Shown: piece by piece, positions 6,816 through 15,232 of the stretch
Layout: every line of letters begins with the position of its first letter
Numbering within the stretch: position 1 is the first letter of the stretch
Origin: an uncultured Lachnospiraceae bacterium
Lineage (GTDB): Bacteria > Bacillota > Clostridia > Lachnospirales > Lachnospiraceae
Direction: 5' to 3'
Assembly (NCBI GenBank): GCA_910585965.1
Contig: CAJUHH010000003.1
Coordinates: 186,001-250,000, forward strand
DNA: 64,000 nt
Made by a program: the position numbers and the translations under genes
The notes under the pieces: generated by a model
What the model saw: only the letters and a program-made list of their open reading frames with translations
Database searches by the model: none
Told to the model about the DNA's origin: nothing

Positions 6816-7268
6816 ATGGCATTAACAAAAGAAGATTTAAACGCTATCAGCCAACTAATGGATGAAAAACTAAAACCTGTCAATAATCGCCTTGACAAAA
6901 TGGATGGCCGCTTTGACAAAATGGATGGCCGCCTTGACAAGGTGGAGGACCGCCTTGACAAAATGGATAGCCGCTTTGACAAAATGGATAGCCGCCTTGA
7001 TAAAATGGATGGCCGCCTTGGTAAGGTGGAGGACCGCCTTGACAAAATGGATGGCCGCCTTGGTAAGGTGGAGAACCGCCTTGACAAAATGGATAATCGC
7101 CTTGATATCATAGAATTAAAGCAAGATCGCACAGCAAAGAAGTTAGAAGACTTGCGGCTTGATATAGCAATTTCCGAAAGGGATATCAGACGCGATATCC
7201 ACGAGCTTAAGGATGCAACAGAAACAATCATTGAAATTTTAAAGATGAATGAATTATTACCACAGTAA
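6816..7268 (+). CDS. coiled-coil protein built from heptad-length tandem repeats
   Basis: 150 aa. After a short N-terminus (MALTKEDLNAISQLMDEKL) come about eleven 7-residue units of the form RLDKMDG/RLDKVED (residues ~25-101), then a non-repeated helical tail. The heptads place Leu/Phe and Met/Val at spacing 3-4, so a long coiled coil is expected. No signal peptide, membrane segment or catalytic motif. I recognise the type (short repeat coiled-coil proteins are common in Lachnospiraceae, partly annotated as t-SNARE-like) but no function. It has its own promoter and terminator, so it is monocistronic. Good AAGGAG ribosome site. Confidence 0.8.
   Translation: MALTKEDLNAISQLMDEKLKPVNNRLDKMDGRFDKMDGRLDKVEDRLDKMDSRFDKMDSRLDKMDGRLGKVEDRLDKMDGRLGKVENRLDKMDNRLDIIELKQDRTAKKLEDLRLDIAISERDIRRDIHELKDATETIIEILKMNELLPQ
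6888..7118 (+). repeat. 21-bp in-frame tandem repeat (about 11 units)
   Basis: Units begin CGCCTTGACAAAATGGATGG and vary at a few positions; two sub-types (...AAAATGGAT... and ...AAGGTGGAG...) alternate in part. Because the unit is 21 bp, gain or loss of copies keeps the reading frame and only changes coiled-coil length by one heptad per unit. Confidence 0.9.
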
Positions 7269-7324
7269 CCGGAAAAAAAGTTTCCTAGCTGAAACCATAT
7301 AACCGAATATATCACAAGGCCAAC

Positions 7325-7364
7325 GTGCAAAGCCTATTGAATGGATCAAAAGCTTTGCACTTTT
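7325..7364 (+). terminator. intrinsic terminator of the coiled-coil gene
   Basis: GTGCAAAGC (7325-7333) pairs perfectly with GCTTTGCAC (7352-7360), then TTTTCTATT. Located 57 nt after the stop codon. Confidence 0.75.
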
Positions 7365-7406
7365 CTATTACAATAAGCTGACTTGCGAAGGCGTGGCAGC
7401 GTTTAT

Positions 7407-7973
7407 CTATCCCGGGAAAAAATTCTTGGAAAAAAAATAAGCAATGATCTGCGCCCGGGAACTGAACTCCGCTGTTTTCAGCAGTTCTTTTACCTCTTCC
7501 CTGCTATAAAACCCTGCTTCAATCCATTCGTTGTCCGACGTATGGTCTTCGAATTCTCCTTCTGCTTCCACAAAAACAATGTTCGTCTTTGTATCGGAAA
7601 TTGCCACGGCCGCATAAGAAGCTGGCAGGATATCGATGATCCGTTTCACCCTTAAGCCCGTTTCCTCATACAGCTCCCTGGCGATGCATTCCTCCAAGGT
7701 TTCGTTCTCTTCCAACATCCCCGCACACAGGTTATAAACGGTTTGATTCACTCCCATACGGAATTCCTTTAGCAGCAAAAGCCTTCCTTCCTTTACTGCC
7801 GCAATGGACATGCCGCTTGTTTTTGCCCCAATATCTTCTATGCCGACAAGTTCCCTGCGGCTGACGATTTCATACTTCTTTTCTTTCCCCGCCTTATTCT
7901 GGTAAACCAGTTCATAATTTTTCAGATACCGGCCATCCTTTACCTTCTCCATTTTGATCAACTTCATCCTCAT
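7407..7973 (-). CDS. NUDIX hydrolase (ADP-ribose pyrophosphatase type)
   Basis: About 188 aa. The full NUDIX box GX5EX7REUXEEXGU is present (G-MLEEN-E-TLEECIA-RELYEETGL, around residue 90), preceded by the conserved region (LLLLKEFRMGVNQTVYNLCAG) typical of the ADP-ribose/nucleoside-diphosphate-sugar branch. It probably hydrolyses ADP-ribose or a related nucleoside diphosphate. Three in-frame ATGs lie within 12 nt at the start; the second (7973) has AAAGG 8 nt upstream and is chosen. The surrounding start sequence resembles those of hisB and ruvB in this window. It ends the RNase G/radical SAM gene cluster and may be transcribed with it. Confidence 0.88.
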   Translation of the reverse strand: MRMKLIKMEKVKDGRYLKNYELVYQNKAGKEKKYEIVSRRELVGIEDIGAKTSGMSIAAVKEGRLLLLKEFRMGVNQTVYNLCAGMLEENETLEECIARELYEETGLRVKRIIDILPASYAAVAISDTKTNIVFVEAEGEFEDHTSDNEWIEAGFYSREEVKELLKTAEFSSRAQIIAYFFSKNFFPG

Positions 7974-7994
7974 AACCATGCCCTTTCTACAAAG

Positions 7995-9224
7995 TTACGC
8001 TTCTCCTTTGGCTTGCTTTCCTTGTTCCGTCAATTGTTCCCTCAGCGGCTTGCTTGTTTTCATTCTTGTAATTTCCACCAGACCCAAGGCAGTAATATCC
8101 ATTAGCTCTGTCCTCACCGAATCCTGTTTCAGCAGATTCCCAAAATGGGACATCAGTTTTTTATTATGTTCCTCCGGCTTCATATTAATAAAATCCACGA
8201 TAATGATGCCGGATATATTGCGCAGGGCAAGCTGGAGCGCGATTTCTTCCGCCGCCTCCATATTAATCCTAAGCCAGGTCTGTTCCATATCCTTTCCTGT
8301 CACCAGCTTCCCCGTATTGACATCGATCACAGTCAGGGCTTCTGTCGGCTCGATCACAAGATAACCGCCTGACTTAAGCCATACCTTTTTCCCAAGCGCT
8401 TCCTGCAGCCGGGTTTCTACGCTGTAAAGCTTGTACAGCGGCAGCCTTTCATCCCGGTAAAGCCTCGCCGCCGGGATATGAAAGGAGGGATTGGCCTCGC
8501 GGTAAACCATGATGGTTTCATAGATACCGGGATCGTCCGTTACAACCTCCTCATACTGCCCTTCATACTCGTCCCTCATGCCAGTAAGGTAGGAAGGCGC
8601 CGCCTCATAAAGAATCGAATAGCAGGTCCTATAATGCGCCGCATCCGCTATTTCCTGTAATTTCCCGGAAAGCTGGCGTATCTCCTCCGCCAGAGGCGAG
8701 ATATCATCCCCAAGGCTTTTGGCATTCGTTCGTATAATGACTCCATTTTTCCTTGCATATTCTTTCAAAACGCCCTCTTTTTCCAAAGCTGCGCCGATTC
8801 TCGCCCTTACCTTTTCCGACAGCTTGGAAGAGTATACTGCCCCCGGCCTGTCAAAAGATACCGCGCAATACTTTCCATTCAGTGAAAGCGAGCAAGTGGC
8901 GGCGGGGGATTTGGTCTTAGCCGCTTCTTTATAAATCTGAACCACTATTTCATCTTCCGCAAGAATCCTCCCGTCATAGGCCCGGTTCACAAGCAGCGGT
9001 TTCCTGATGCGGTCCAGGTTTAGGAAGCAGGGATATCCCGGTTGGATTTCCACAAAAGCAGCATGGATATTTTTTAAAATGCTTTTTACCTTGGCCACAT
9101 AGATATTTCCCAGGATATTTTCCCCTTCTTTCTCCGCCCTGGCACGAACCAGCCGGTTCTCATGGAAAAGCAGGGATAGTATTTTCCCCTGATATTTTAT
9201 AATTAGATACTTATTTCCCTTCAT
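7995..9224 (-). CDS. rng: ribonuclease E/G family protein
   Basis: 409 aa from the ATG at 9224, where TGATG couples it to the previous gene; open frame continues upstream but there it only shadows that gene. Contains an S1-like RNA-binding part (NIYVAKVKSILKNIHAAFVEI, residues ~37-57) and the RNase E/G catalytic core with both metal-binding aspartates (TVIDVNTGK and IIVDFINM). It ends at KPLREQL... without the CPxC zinc-link that follows in E. coli RNase E/G, so tetramer architecture is probably different. Endoribonuclease for rRNA/mRNA processing. The two genes upstream are its usual companions in Clostridia. Confidence 0.92.
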   Translation of the reverse strand: MKGNKYLIIKYQGKILSLLFHENRLVRARAEKEGENILGNIYVAKVKSILKNIHAAFVEIQPGYPCFLNLDRIRKPLLVNRAYDGRILAEDEIVVQIYKEAAKTKSPAATCSLSLNGKYCAVSFDRPGAVYSSKLSEKVRARIGAALEKEGVLKEYARKNGVIIRTNAKSLGDDISPLAEEIRQLSGKLQEIADAAHYRTCYSILYEAAPSYLTGMRDEYEGQYEEVVTDDPGIYETIMVYREANPSFHIPAARLYRDERLPLYKLYSVETRLQEALGKKVWLKSGGYLVIEPTEALTVIDVNTGKLVTGKDMEQTWLRINMEAAEEIALQLALRNISGIIIVDFINMKPEEHNKKLMSHFGNLLKQDSVRTELMDITALGLVEITRMKTSKPLREQLTEQGKQAKGEA

Positions 9225-9937
9225 CAAAACCCAGCCCCCACAGCGTCCAGCGGAACCAAATGCATGCCTTCCTCCCCGCCGAGATCCGTGAAAGTATCCT
9301 CCCTCGTAATTTCCAGCGCGAATCCCGAAAGCTCCTTTCCTTCCGATTTCCAAAAAGCTTCCATCACCAGCCCCGGCTTGATATTGCCGGAGCTGCTGGC
9401 ATTCACGATCATATGGACTGCGGCGTTCTCTCCTTCCCCCTTTGCCGATAACTGATAAATATAAGGTTTGATATCCATTTCCACTTCGCTTTTTTTCGTC
9501 TTTTTCTTCACCATAACCACTGGCTTTTCGTAAAACGCCAGCAGCCTGTCCGTCCATCCCGGCTCCGGCGCATATCCCTGCCGGAACCGAACAGAATATT
9601 CTGCCGCCGCCACGCTGGCCATCGCGTTTTTCGTCCCCTCTTCCAACGCCGTTACGCTCAAAATCTCCATGCCTTCCACCATCGCCTTGCCCAGCCGATG
9701 CTTCATATCCTCTGCCCCGGCATGTGACCGTACTTCAATATCCAGATATTCCCCATGGCTGGTAAGGCCTACGCCCAAAGGAGCTGCAAACGACATAATT
9801 TGATGGGGGCTGAATCCTTCCGAATAGGCTACGTCAATTCCAGCCCTTCGGATCGCTTTCTGGAAGAACCTCATCACATCCAAATGCCCGATAAACCGCA
9901 TGGCTCCCGATTTTGCAAATTTTATTCTCACTTTCAT
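9224..9937 (-). CDS. TIGR03936 family (DUF2344) radical-SAM-associated protein
   Basis: 237 aa. Begins MKVRIKFAKSGAMRFIGHLD and has YSEGFSPHQIMSFAAPLGVG, hallmarks of this family, which is encoded next to, or fused with, TIGR03960-type radical SAM proteins. Six nt separate it from the radical SAM gene upstream and one nt is shared with rng downstream. Biochemical role is unknown; the constant linkage to RNase G suggests a function in RNA or ribosome modification (inference). Confidence 0.88.
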   Translation of the reverse strand: MKVRIKFAKSGAMRFIGHLDVMRFFQKAIRRAGIDVAYSEGFSPHQIMSFAAPLGVGLTSHGEYLDIEVRSHAGAEDMKHRLGKAMVEGMEILSVTALEEGTKNAMASVAAAEYSVRFRQGYAPEPGWTDRLLAFYEKPVVMVKKKTKKSEVEMDIKPYIYQLSAKGEGENAAVHMIVNASSSGNIKPGLVMEAFWKSEGKELSGFALEITREDTFTDLGGEEGMHLVPLDAVGAGF

Positions 9938-9943
9938 TTCCTT

Positions 9944-11821
9944 TTATCCTTTCCGACTTTCCATGCAAACCCCGCCTCCGAAACGGCTTGCCCCGCATCC
10001 CTGGCATTGTGCACGGCAGTTCGGCGAAACGGTTTCTTCCAATGCTTTTTTCCATTCCCGCTTTAAAAACTCCTTGTCCACGCCGCAGTCCAGAAAATCC
10101 CAAGGCAGCGTTTCCTCCACAGACCGCTCTCTCGTCGTATAAAAACCAATGTCAATGCCGCATTCCTCAAAAGCTTCCATCCATGCATCATTATGGAAAT
10201 ACTCGCTCCATGCATCATAAATGCATCCTTTCCGATATGCTCTTTCGATCACGCCGGCAATCCGACGATCTCCCCTGGCAAGCACGCCCTCCAATACGCT
10301 GATATCCGCCTCATGCCAGTTATACTTGATACTTTTCTGGTTCAGCTGCTCCTTGATCGCCTTTCTTGTCATATATGCTTTTTCCAAAAACTCCTCTTTC
10401 GTACACATGGGCGACCATTGGAACGGCGTAAACGGCTTCGGAATAAAAAAGGATGTGCTGGCGACAATCTGCACCTTCCCGTTTACGCGCTTTTCCTTCG
10501 GCACGGTCTCATAAAACACTGCCGCAATCCGATTCGACAGCGCCCCGATCTCCTTGATATCTTCTTCCGTTTCCGTAGGAAGCCCCAGCATAAAATAAAG
10601 CTTCACCCTTGTCCATCCGCCTTCAAATGCAAGACCGGCTCCTTTCAGGATATCCTCTTCCGTCAGCCCCTTATTGATTACGTTTCGAAGCCTTTGACTT
10701 CCTGCCTCCGGCGCAAACGTCAGGCTGCTCTTTTTGATATCCTGCACTTTGCCCATCACATCCAAGGAAAAAGCATCAATTCTTAAAGACGGAAGGGAAA
10801 TATTGATTTTCCTCTCCCCGCATTCCTCTATCAAAAAGTCGATAAGTTCCGGCAGTTTGGAATAATCGCTGGAACTCAAGGAACTTAAGGAAATTTCCTC
10901 ATGCCCCGTATTCTTCAGCATTTCTACCGCATATTCCTTTAACATGGTTACATCGCGTTCCCGCACCGGCCGGTAAATCTGGCCTGCCTGGCAGAAGCGG
11001 CAGCCCCGGATGCACCCCCTTTGTATTTCCAGCACTACCCGGTCCTGCGTCACTTTGATAAAAGGAACCACCGGCTTTTTGGGGTAATAGGTGTCAGAAA
11101 TGCCCATCTCCACTTCCTTAAGGATAGTCTTTGGAATTCCTTCCTCCATCGGCTCCATCTTTTCAATCGTTCCGTCTTCTTTATATTCCACCTGGTAAAA
11201 CATAGGGACATACATGCCCGGCAGCTTTGCCGCCTTTCTCAAAAATTCTTTCCGAGATTCCCCGCCTTTCCTGCATTCCTTGTATAGATCCAACAGTTCC
11301 CGATAACGGGTTTCCCCTTCGCCGATATAAAAAAGGTCGAAAAATTCGGCGATCGGCTCCGGGTTATAAACACAAGGCCCTCCTCCGATCACGACCGGAT
11401 AGTCCCATCCCTCCCTGTCCTTTGCTTTCAGCGGAATATGGGACAAGTCCAGAATCTGCAATATATTAGTATAGCACATCTCATATTGGATCGTGATTGC
11501 CAGGAAATCCATATCTTTTACCGGCTCCTGTGATTCCAACGCAAAAAGAGGGATGTTTTCCTCCCTCATCACCCGGTCCAGATCCACCCAGGGCGAATAT
11601 ACCCGCTCGCACCAGACGTCCTCAAAGCGGTTAAACATATCATATAGGATCTGGATCCCCAAGTGGGACATGCCGATTTCATATACATCGGGGAAACACA
11701 TGGCTATGCGTATATCCACAAGCTCTTTGTCTTTTACCACAGCGTTTACTTCGTTTCCAATGTAGCGCGCCGGTTTTTCCACCTGCAGCAATATTTCATC
11801 TTTTAATGCCAGTTTATTCAT
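9944..11821 (-). CDS. TIGR03960 family B12-binding radical SAM protein
   Basis: 625 aa from the ATG at 11821, preferred over the one 12 nt earlier because GAGGAG lies 5 nt upstream. N-terminal cobalamin-binding-like domain (residues ~30-200, with IAMCFPDVYEIGMSHLG and IGGGPC), then a radical SAM domain with the [4Fe-4S] motif CIRGCRFC (near residue 285) and ITQ/EIQRG context, then a C-terminal extension with a cysteine-rich end (CRAQCQGCG). Substrate unknown. First gene of a coupled cluster with the DUF2344 protein and RNase G. Confidence 0.9.
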   Translation of the reverse strand: MNKLALKDEILLQVEKPARYIGNEVNAVVKDKELVDIRIAMCFPDVYEIGMSHLGIQILYDMFNRFEDVWCERVYSPWVDLDRVMREENIPLFALESQEPVKDMDFLAITIQYEMCYTNILQILDLSHIPLKAKDREGWDYPVVIGGGPCVYNPEPIAEFFDLFYIGEGETRYRELLDLYKECRKGGESRKEFLRKAAKLPGMYVPMFYQVEYKEDGTIEKMEPMEEGIPKTILKEVEMGISDTYYPKKPVVPFIKVTQDRVVLEIQRGCIRGCRFCQAGQIYRPVRERDVTMLKEYAVEMLKNTGHEEISLSSLSSSDYSKLPELIDFLIEECGERKINISLPSLRIDAFSLDVMGKVQDIKKSSLTFAPEAGSQRLRNVINKGLTEEDILKGAGLAFEGGWTRVKLYFMLGLPTETEEDIKEIGALSNRIAAVFYETVPKEKRVNGKVQIVASTSFFIPKPFTPFQWSPMCTKEEFLEKAYMTRKAIKEQLNQKSIKYNWHEADISVLEGVLARGDRRIAGVIERAYRKGCIYDAWSEYFHNDAWMEAFEECGIDIGFYTTRERSVEETLPWDFLDCGVDKEFLKREWKKALEETVSPNCRAQCQGCGASRFGGGVCMESRKG

Positions 11822-11876
11822 AATTCTCCTCATTTTATCTATTTATCCACTTTCCTGGACTCACAGTATCTTTCTC

Positions 11877-12299
11877 CTAATCCTTAAATAGAGTATAAGG
11901 GAAATTATCCTCAAAATCAAATACTACTTCTTCCAAATCCGCATCAAAGTCCTTATTGATCTCTTCCCTCACCGATTCCGTAGAAATACCGGCGATTTTT
12001 CCTTCTCCGGCATCCGCCGCAAGAAAGGTGCAGAAAAGGGCGACCGACAAGATCATTCGCAGCTTAAAGGAAGAAAAGGTGTTCCCATACGCAGAAGATG
12101 CGCCTTCTTCCAGGGCATAGAGTTCCTGTCCCCTTCCGTCCTCATATCCCTTTCGGTAGACCGGCAGTTCTTCCCCCTGCTTATGTTCTATCCCATATAA
12201 TATTTTTTCCCTGTGCCTCATCCGCATTCGGTTATCCTGGCTTTCCTCCCGTATGGAACGTATCAGCTGCAATTTCTGGTTCGTCGAAACTTTCCCCAT
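11877..12299 (-). CDS. hypothetical protein with one membrane segment
   Basis: 140 aa. Charged N-terminal part (MGKVSTNQKLQLIRSIREE..., ~75 residues), a hydrophobic helix (FKLRMILSVALFCTFLAADA, about residues 79-98), then an acidic C-terminus (DFDADLEEVVFDFEDNFPY). The sequence looks like a type II or N-in single-pass protein. AGGAGG ribosome site. Ten nt separate it from the stop of the deacetylase gene upstream. I do not recognise a family. Confidence 0.75.
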   Translation of the reverse strand: MGKVSTNQKLQLIRSIREESQDNRMRMRHREKILYGIEHKQGEELPVYRKGYEDGRGQELYALEEGASSAYGNTFSSFKLRMILSVALFCTFLAADAGEGKIAGISTESVREEINKDFDADLEEVVFDFEDNFPYTLFKD

Positions 12300-12309
12300 C
12301 CCATGCCTC

Positions 12310-13152
12310 CTAATCTGTCAGATCCGACAACGGCCGGAAGCTGTAACCCATTTTTTCCCATTCCCCGAGAAGCTCATCCAGCACCTCCCCGTTCGTCTTC
12401 GATGTGCTATGGAGAAGCACGACCGCGCCCGGGTGAATGCGCCCTGTCATTTTTTCCAGGGCTTCTTCCCTTGACGGCTGTTTATCCTGGTACCAGTCCA
12501 CATAAGCGAGGCTCCAGAAAAAAGTCTTATAGCCCAGTTCCTTCGCCATCTTCAGGTTTTCCACGCTATATTTCCCCTGCGGCGGCCGGTAATACATGGA
12601 AAGCTCTTTCCCGGTGATCTGCCGGAAAAGTTCCGCCACATCGTCCATTTCCTTGCGGAAAGATTCCATGTCCGATATTTTAGACATATCCAGGTGATGG
12701 TATGTATGGTTCCCCACGCAGTGACCTTCCTCCACCATCCGCTTTACCAGCTCCGGCGCTGATTCCAGATAATGCCCAACCACAAAAAAAGTCGCGGGCG
12801 CCTGATGCTTCTTTAAGGCATCCAATATCGGTTCCGTGTTCCCGTTCTCATACCCGGCATCAAATGTCAGGTAAATGACTTTTTCCTCTCCCTCCCCTAC
12901 GAAATAAGCGTCATATTTTTTCAATTCCTCCGCAGAAGCGATCCCAGTGGGTTTTACGCCGTCCCCATATCCGCCAAGCCCCCAGTTCTCCGAAGCTGAA
13001 ATATGGGAAGACCCAACAGAATTGATGCCGGCTCCGGCAGACAGCCCAAGCCCGTGCATGAGATAGCCCAATCCCCGCCCGGCAAAAAACATAGCGCACA
13101 AAAGGAAAATAACAAAAATGGTTTTTTGGTATTTTTTAATCCTATTCATCAT
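12310..13152 (-). CDS. polysaccharide deacetylase, PdaA-like
   Basis: 280 aa. N-terminal membrane anchor/signal (residues ~10-30), then a NodB-homology domain: VIYLTFDAGYENGNTEPIL holds the catalytic Asp, GNHTYHH the metal-binding histidines, YYRPPQGKYS motif 3 and VVLLHSTSKTN motif 5. The TFDxGYENG form is typical of PdaA-type N-acetylmuramic acid deacetylases, which form the muramic delta-lactam of spore cortex in spore formers. That fits the other sporulation genes here, but a vegetative peptidoglycan deacetylase is possible. Confidence 0.9.
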   Translation of the reverse strand: MMNRIKKYQKTIFVIFLLCAMFFAGRGLGYLMHGLGLSAGAGINSVGSSHISASENWGLGGYGDGVKPTGIASAEELKKYDAYFVGEGEEKVIYLTFDAGYENGNTEPILDALKKHQAPATFFVVGHYLESAPELVKRMVEEGHCVGNHTYHHLDMSKISDMESFRKEMDDVAELFRQITGKELSMYYRPPQGKYSVENLKMAKELGYKTFFWSLAYVDWYQDKQPSREEALEKMTGRIHPGAVVLLHSTSKTNGEVLDELLGEWEKMGYSFRPLSDLTD

Positions 13153-13186
13153 AGTTCATTCCTGCAAAACTTTTTTTTAAATATAT

Positions 13187-13218
13187 GAGCGGAACCGCCA
13201 ATCTATGCAGTTCCGCTC
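13187..13218 (-). terminator. probable terminator of the his operon
   Basis: GAGCGGAAC / GTTCCGCTC perfect 9-bp stem just after the hisIE stop on the minus strand, followed by ATATATTTAAA. The T-run is weak, so termination may be partial. Confidence 0.5.
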
Positions 13219-13239
13219 CTATCCGTCCTATCTATTTTC

Positions 13240-14535
13240 TTATCTTTTTGCCAGTTCTTCCACGATCTCTTCCCAGCTGACTCCTTTTTCTGCCATAAGA
13301 ACCATCATATGGTAAAGGAAATCCGCAATTTCATATTTAATTTCATTCGGATTCGGGTTCTTGGAAGCGATGACGATCTCCGTCGCTTCTTCCCCCAGTT
13401 TCTTTAAAATCTTATCCAGCCCCTTATCAAACAGATAGTTGGTATAGGAACCCTCCTTGGGATGTATTTTCCTGTCCTCGATCACACCCATCACGGACTC
13501 AAATACCTTCAAAGGATTGGTTTCCTCATACTCTTTCTTTACGATTTCGTGGAAAAAGCAGGAATAACTTCCCGTATGGCAGGCATTGCCAACCTGGGAT
13601 ACTTTCGCAAGGATCGTATCCATGTCGCAGTCCGCCGTCAGTGACTTGACATACTGGTAATGCCCGCTGGTCTCCCCCTTGATCCAAAGCTCCCTGCGGC
13701 TTCTGCTGTAATAAGTCATTTTTCCGGTATGTAACGTCGTCTGAAAAGCCTCTTCATCCATATAGGCCACCATCAGCACCTCTCCGGTCTTATAATCCTG
13801 GACGACCACCGGCACATGCCCGTCAGAATTCTTCTTAAAATCAGACCAATTGAAAGAAGATTCCAACGTATTTACTTTTATTCCATTCCCCTGGCACAAG
13901 CTCTTTACCGCCGAAAGCTCTTTTGCATTTTCATTGATCGCATATCCCGTAATCCCGCATATGGCAGGAGAAGAAAGTATTTCTATCAACTTATCAAGGG
14001 ACACTTCCGGAAGCATCGCCAGTATCTGCGGATGCCCGTCCCATTCGTTCAAAGTTTCCCGCAATGCGGCCGTCTCTACCAGAATCAGTTCATCCACAAA
14101 TTCTTCCAGAATCCCCTTGTATTCCAGAAGCGTTTCCATTCCCATATAACACGCCGCTATTTTTTCCTTGCCGAATCTCTTCGATACCTCTTCTGTAAGC
14201 GCGATATTCTCCTGTTTGGAATAATTTAAGGCGGCTTTTTTACATCCCGCATATAAAAGCTTTTTTATATCTTCCATACGGCGCACATTGCCGGCTCCTA
14301 TTACCGGAATTTCCACCGTTTTACAAATTTCCTTTATAATATCCAGCGCCTCTTCATGCTCCGCATCCCCTTTTGACATATCGAAAACCAAAAGCTCATC
14401 CCCATGGTTATCGCTGTAATATTTCGCCAGCGCCACCGGATCCGTATCCATAATTGTAATATCGGATAAGCTTTTTACTGCATTGCCCTTATACAAATAA
14501 ATGCAAGGAACCAACTTTTTATATTGACTGCCCAT
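13240..14535 (-). CDS. hisIE: HisF-like (inactive) / phosphoribosyl-AMP cyclohydrolase / phosphoribosyl-ATP pyrophosphatase fusion
   Basis: 431 aa, about twice the usual HisIE length. Residues ~1-215 are a HisA/HisF-type (beta-alpha)8 barrel (DPVALAKYY, IPVIGAGNVRRMEDIKKLL), but the first catalytic Asp of HisF (CLDV) is replaced (LVPCIYLYKG) and the second acid site reads AACYMGME, so the barrel looks inactive. Residues ~225-330 are HisI with intact metal ligands (WIKGETSGH, ADCDMD, GNACHTGSYSC). Residues ~340-431 are HisE (GEEATEIVIASKN, EIADFLYHMMVLM). Together HisI and HisE perform steps 2 and 3 of histidine synthesis. Last gene of hisZGDB-IE. Confidence 0.92.
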   Translation of the reverse strand: MGSQYKKLVPCIYLYKGNAVKSLSDITIMDTDPVALAKYYSDNHGDELLVFDMSKGDAEHEEALDIIKEICKTVEIPVIGAGNVRRMEDIKKLLYAGCKKAALNYSKQENIALTEEVSKRFGKEKIAACYMGMETLLEYKGILEEFVDELILVETAALRETLNEWDGHPQILAMLPEVSLDKLIEILSSPAICGITGYAINENAKELSAVKSLCQGNGIKVNTLESSFNWSDFKKNSDGHVPVVVQDYKTGEVLMVAYMDEEAFQTTLHTGKMTYYSRSRRELWIKGETSGHYQYVKSLTADCDMDTILAKVSQVGNACHTGSYSCFFHEIVKKEYEETNPLKVFESVMGVIEDRKIHPKEGSYTNYLFDKGLDKILKKLGEEATEIVIASKNPNPNEIKYEIADFLYHMMVLMAEKGVSWEEIVEELAKR

Positions 14536-14572
14536 ACACCCTTCTCCTTTGAAATTTTCGTATACAGGAACG

Positions 14573-15163
14573 CTATGCCAGACTTCCTTTTGTGCTTAAT
14601 ACGTCCTGAATCCTTCCATCCTTTCCCGTCGCCTCATCCAACGCTTTCGCAAAAGCCTTAAACATAGCCTCCGCTATATGATGGCTGTTCACGCCGGACA
14701 ACATCCTGATATGCAGGTTCATCCCCGCCGAGTAGGAAATCGCATAAAAAAACTCACGTACCAGCTCCGTATCCAGGCCTCCGATCTTCTCTGTAGGAAA
14801 CTCGCATTCATAGCTGAAATAGGGACGGCCGCACAGATCCACGGCGCAAAGAACCAATGCATCATCCATCGGAAGAATGCAGGAGCCATAACGCCTTATC
14901 CCCTCCTTATTTCCCAAAGCCTCTTTGATCGCCTGGCCGAGAACGATTCCCGCGTCTTCCACGGTATGATGTCCGTCTACGTGCAGATCGCCTTTCACCT
15001 TTGTCTCCAGGTCAAAAAAGCCATGTCGGGCAAAGCCCTCCAGCATATGATCCAAAAAGCCGATTCCCGAATCAATATTTCCCTTTCCAGTCCCGTCCAG
15101 GACGAGATGCAGGAAAATATCCGTTTCCTTTGTCTTCCGTTCCACTGTTGCCTGTCTTTCCAT
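14573..15163 (-). CDS. hisB: imidazoleglycerol-phosphate dehydratase
   Basis: 196 aa from the third in-frame ATG (MERQATVERKTKETDI), which matches the family N-terminus; an earlier ATG at 15175 is closer to the AAAGGG site and cannot be excluded. The diagnostic manganese-binding segments are present: GFLDHMLEGFARHG, HVDGHHTVEDAGI and GVNSHHIAEAMFKA. Dehydrates IGP to imidazole-acetol phosphate. This is the stand-alone dehydratase, without the phosphatase domain of enterobacterial HisB. Sits between hisD and hisIE. Confidence 0.95.
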   Translation of the reverse strand: MERQATVERKTKETDIFLHLVLDGTGKGNIDSGIGFLDHMLEGFARHGFFDLETKVKGDLHVDGHHTVEDAGIVLGQAIKEALGNKEGIRRYGSCILPMDDALVLCAVDLCGRPYFSYECEFPTEKIGGLDTELVREFFYAISYSAGMNLHIRMLSGVNSHHIAEAMFKAFAKALDEATGKDGRIQDVLSTKGSLA

Positions 15164-15232
15164 ACTAATAACCATGCCCTTTCCACATTTACTGCATCGG
15201 ACAAATTGACCGACTTGGCCAATAGTGCTTTT

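Noticed and set aside
6888..7118. Regular 21-bp repeats as a CRISPR array
   Set aside because: The units are contiguous without unique spacers and are in-frame coding.
6794..7330. Long minus-strand open frame opposite the coiled-coil gene (Ser/Arg/Leu repeats)
   Set aside because: It exists only because the 21-bp repeat has no stop in that frame; no ribosome site, and the plus-strand gene has promoter, ribosome site and terminator.
9225..9557. N-terminal extension of the RNase E/G frame (~111 residues)
   Set aside because: It shadows the DUF2344 gene in another frame; the family start and TGATG coupling put the start at 9224.
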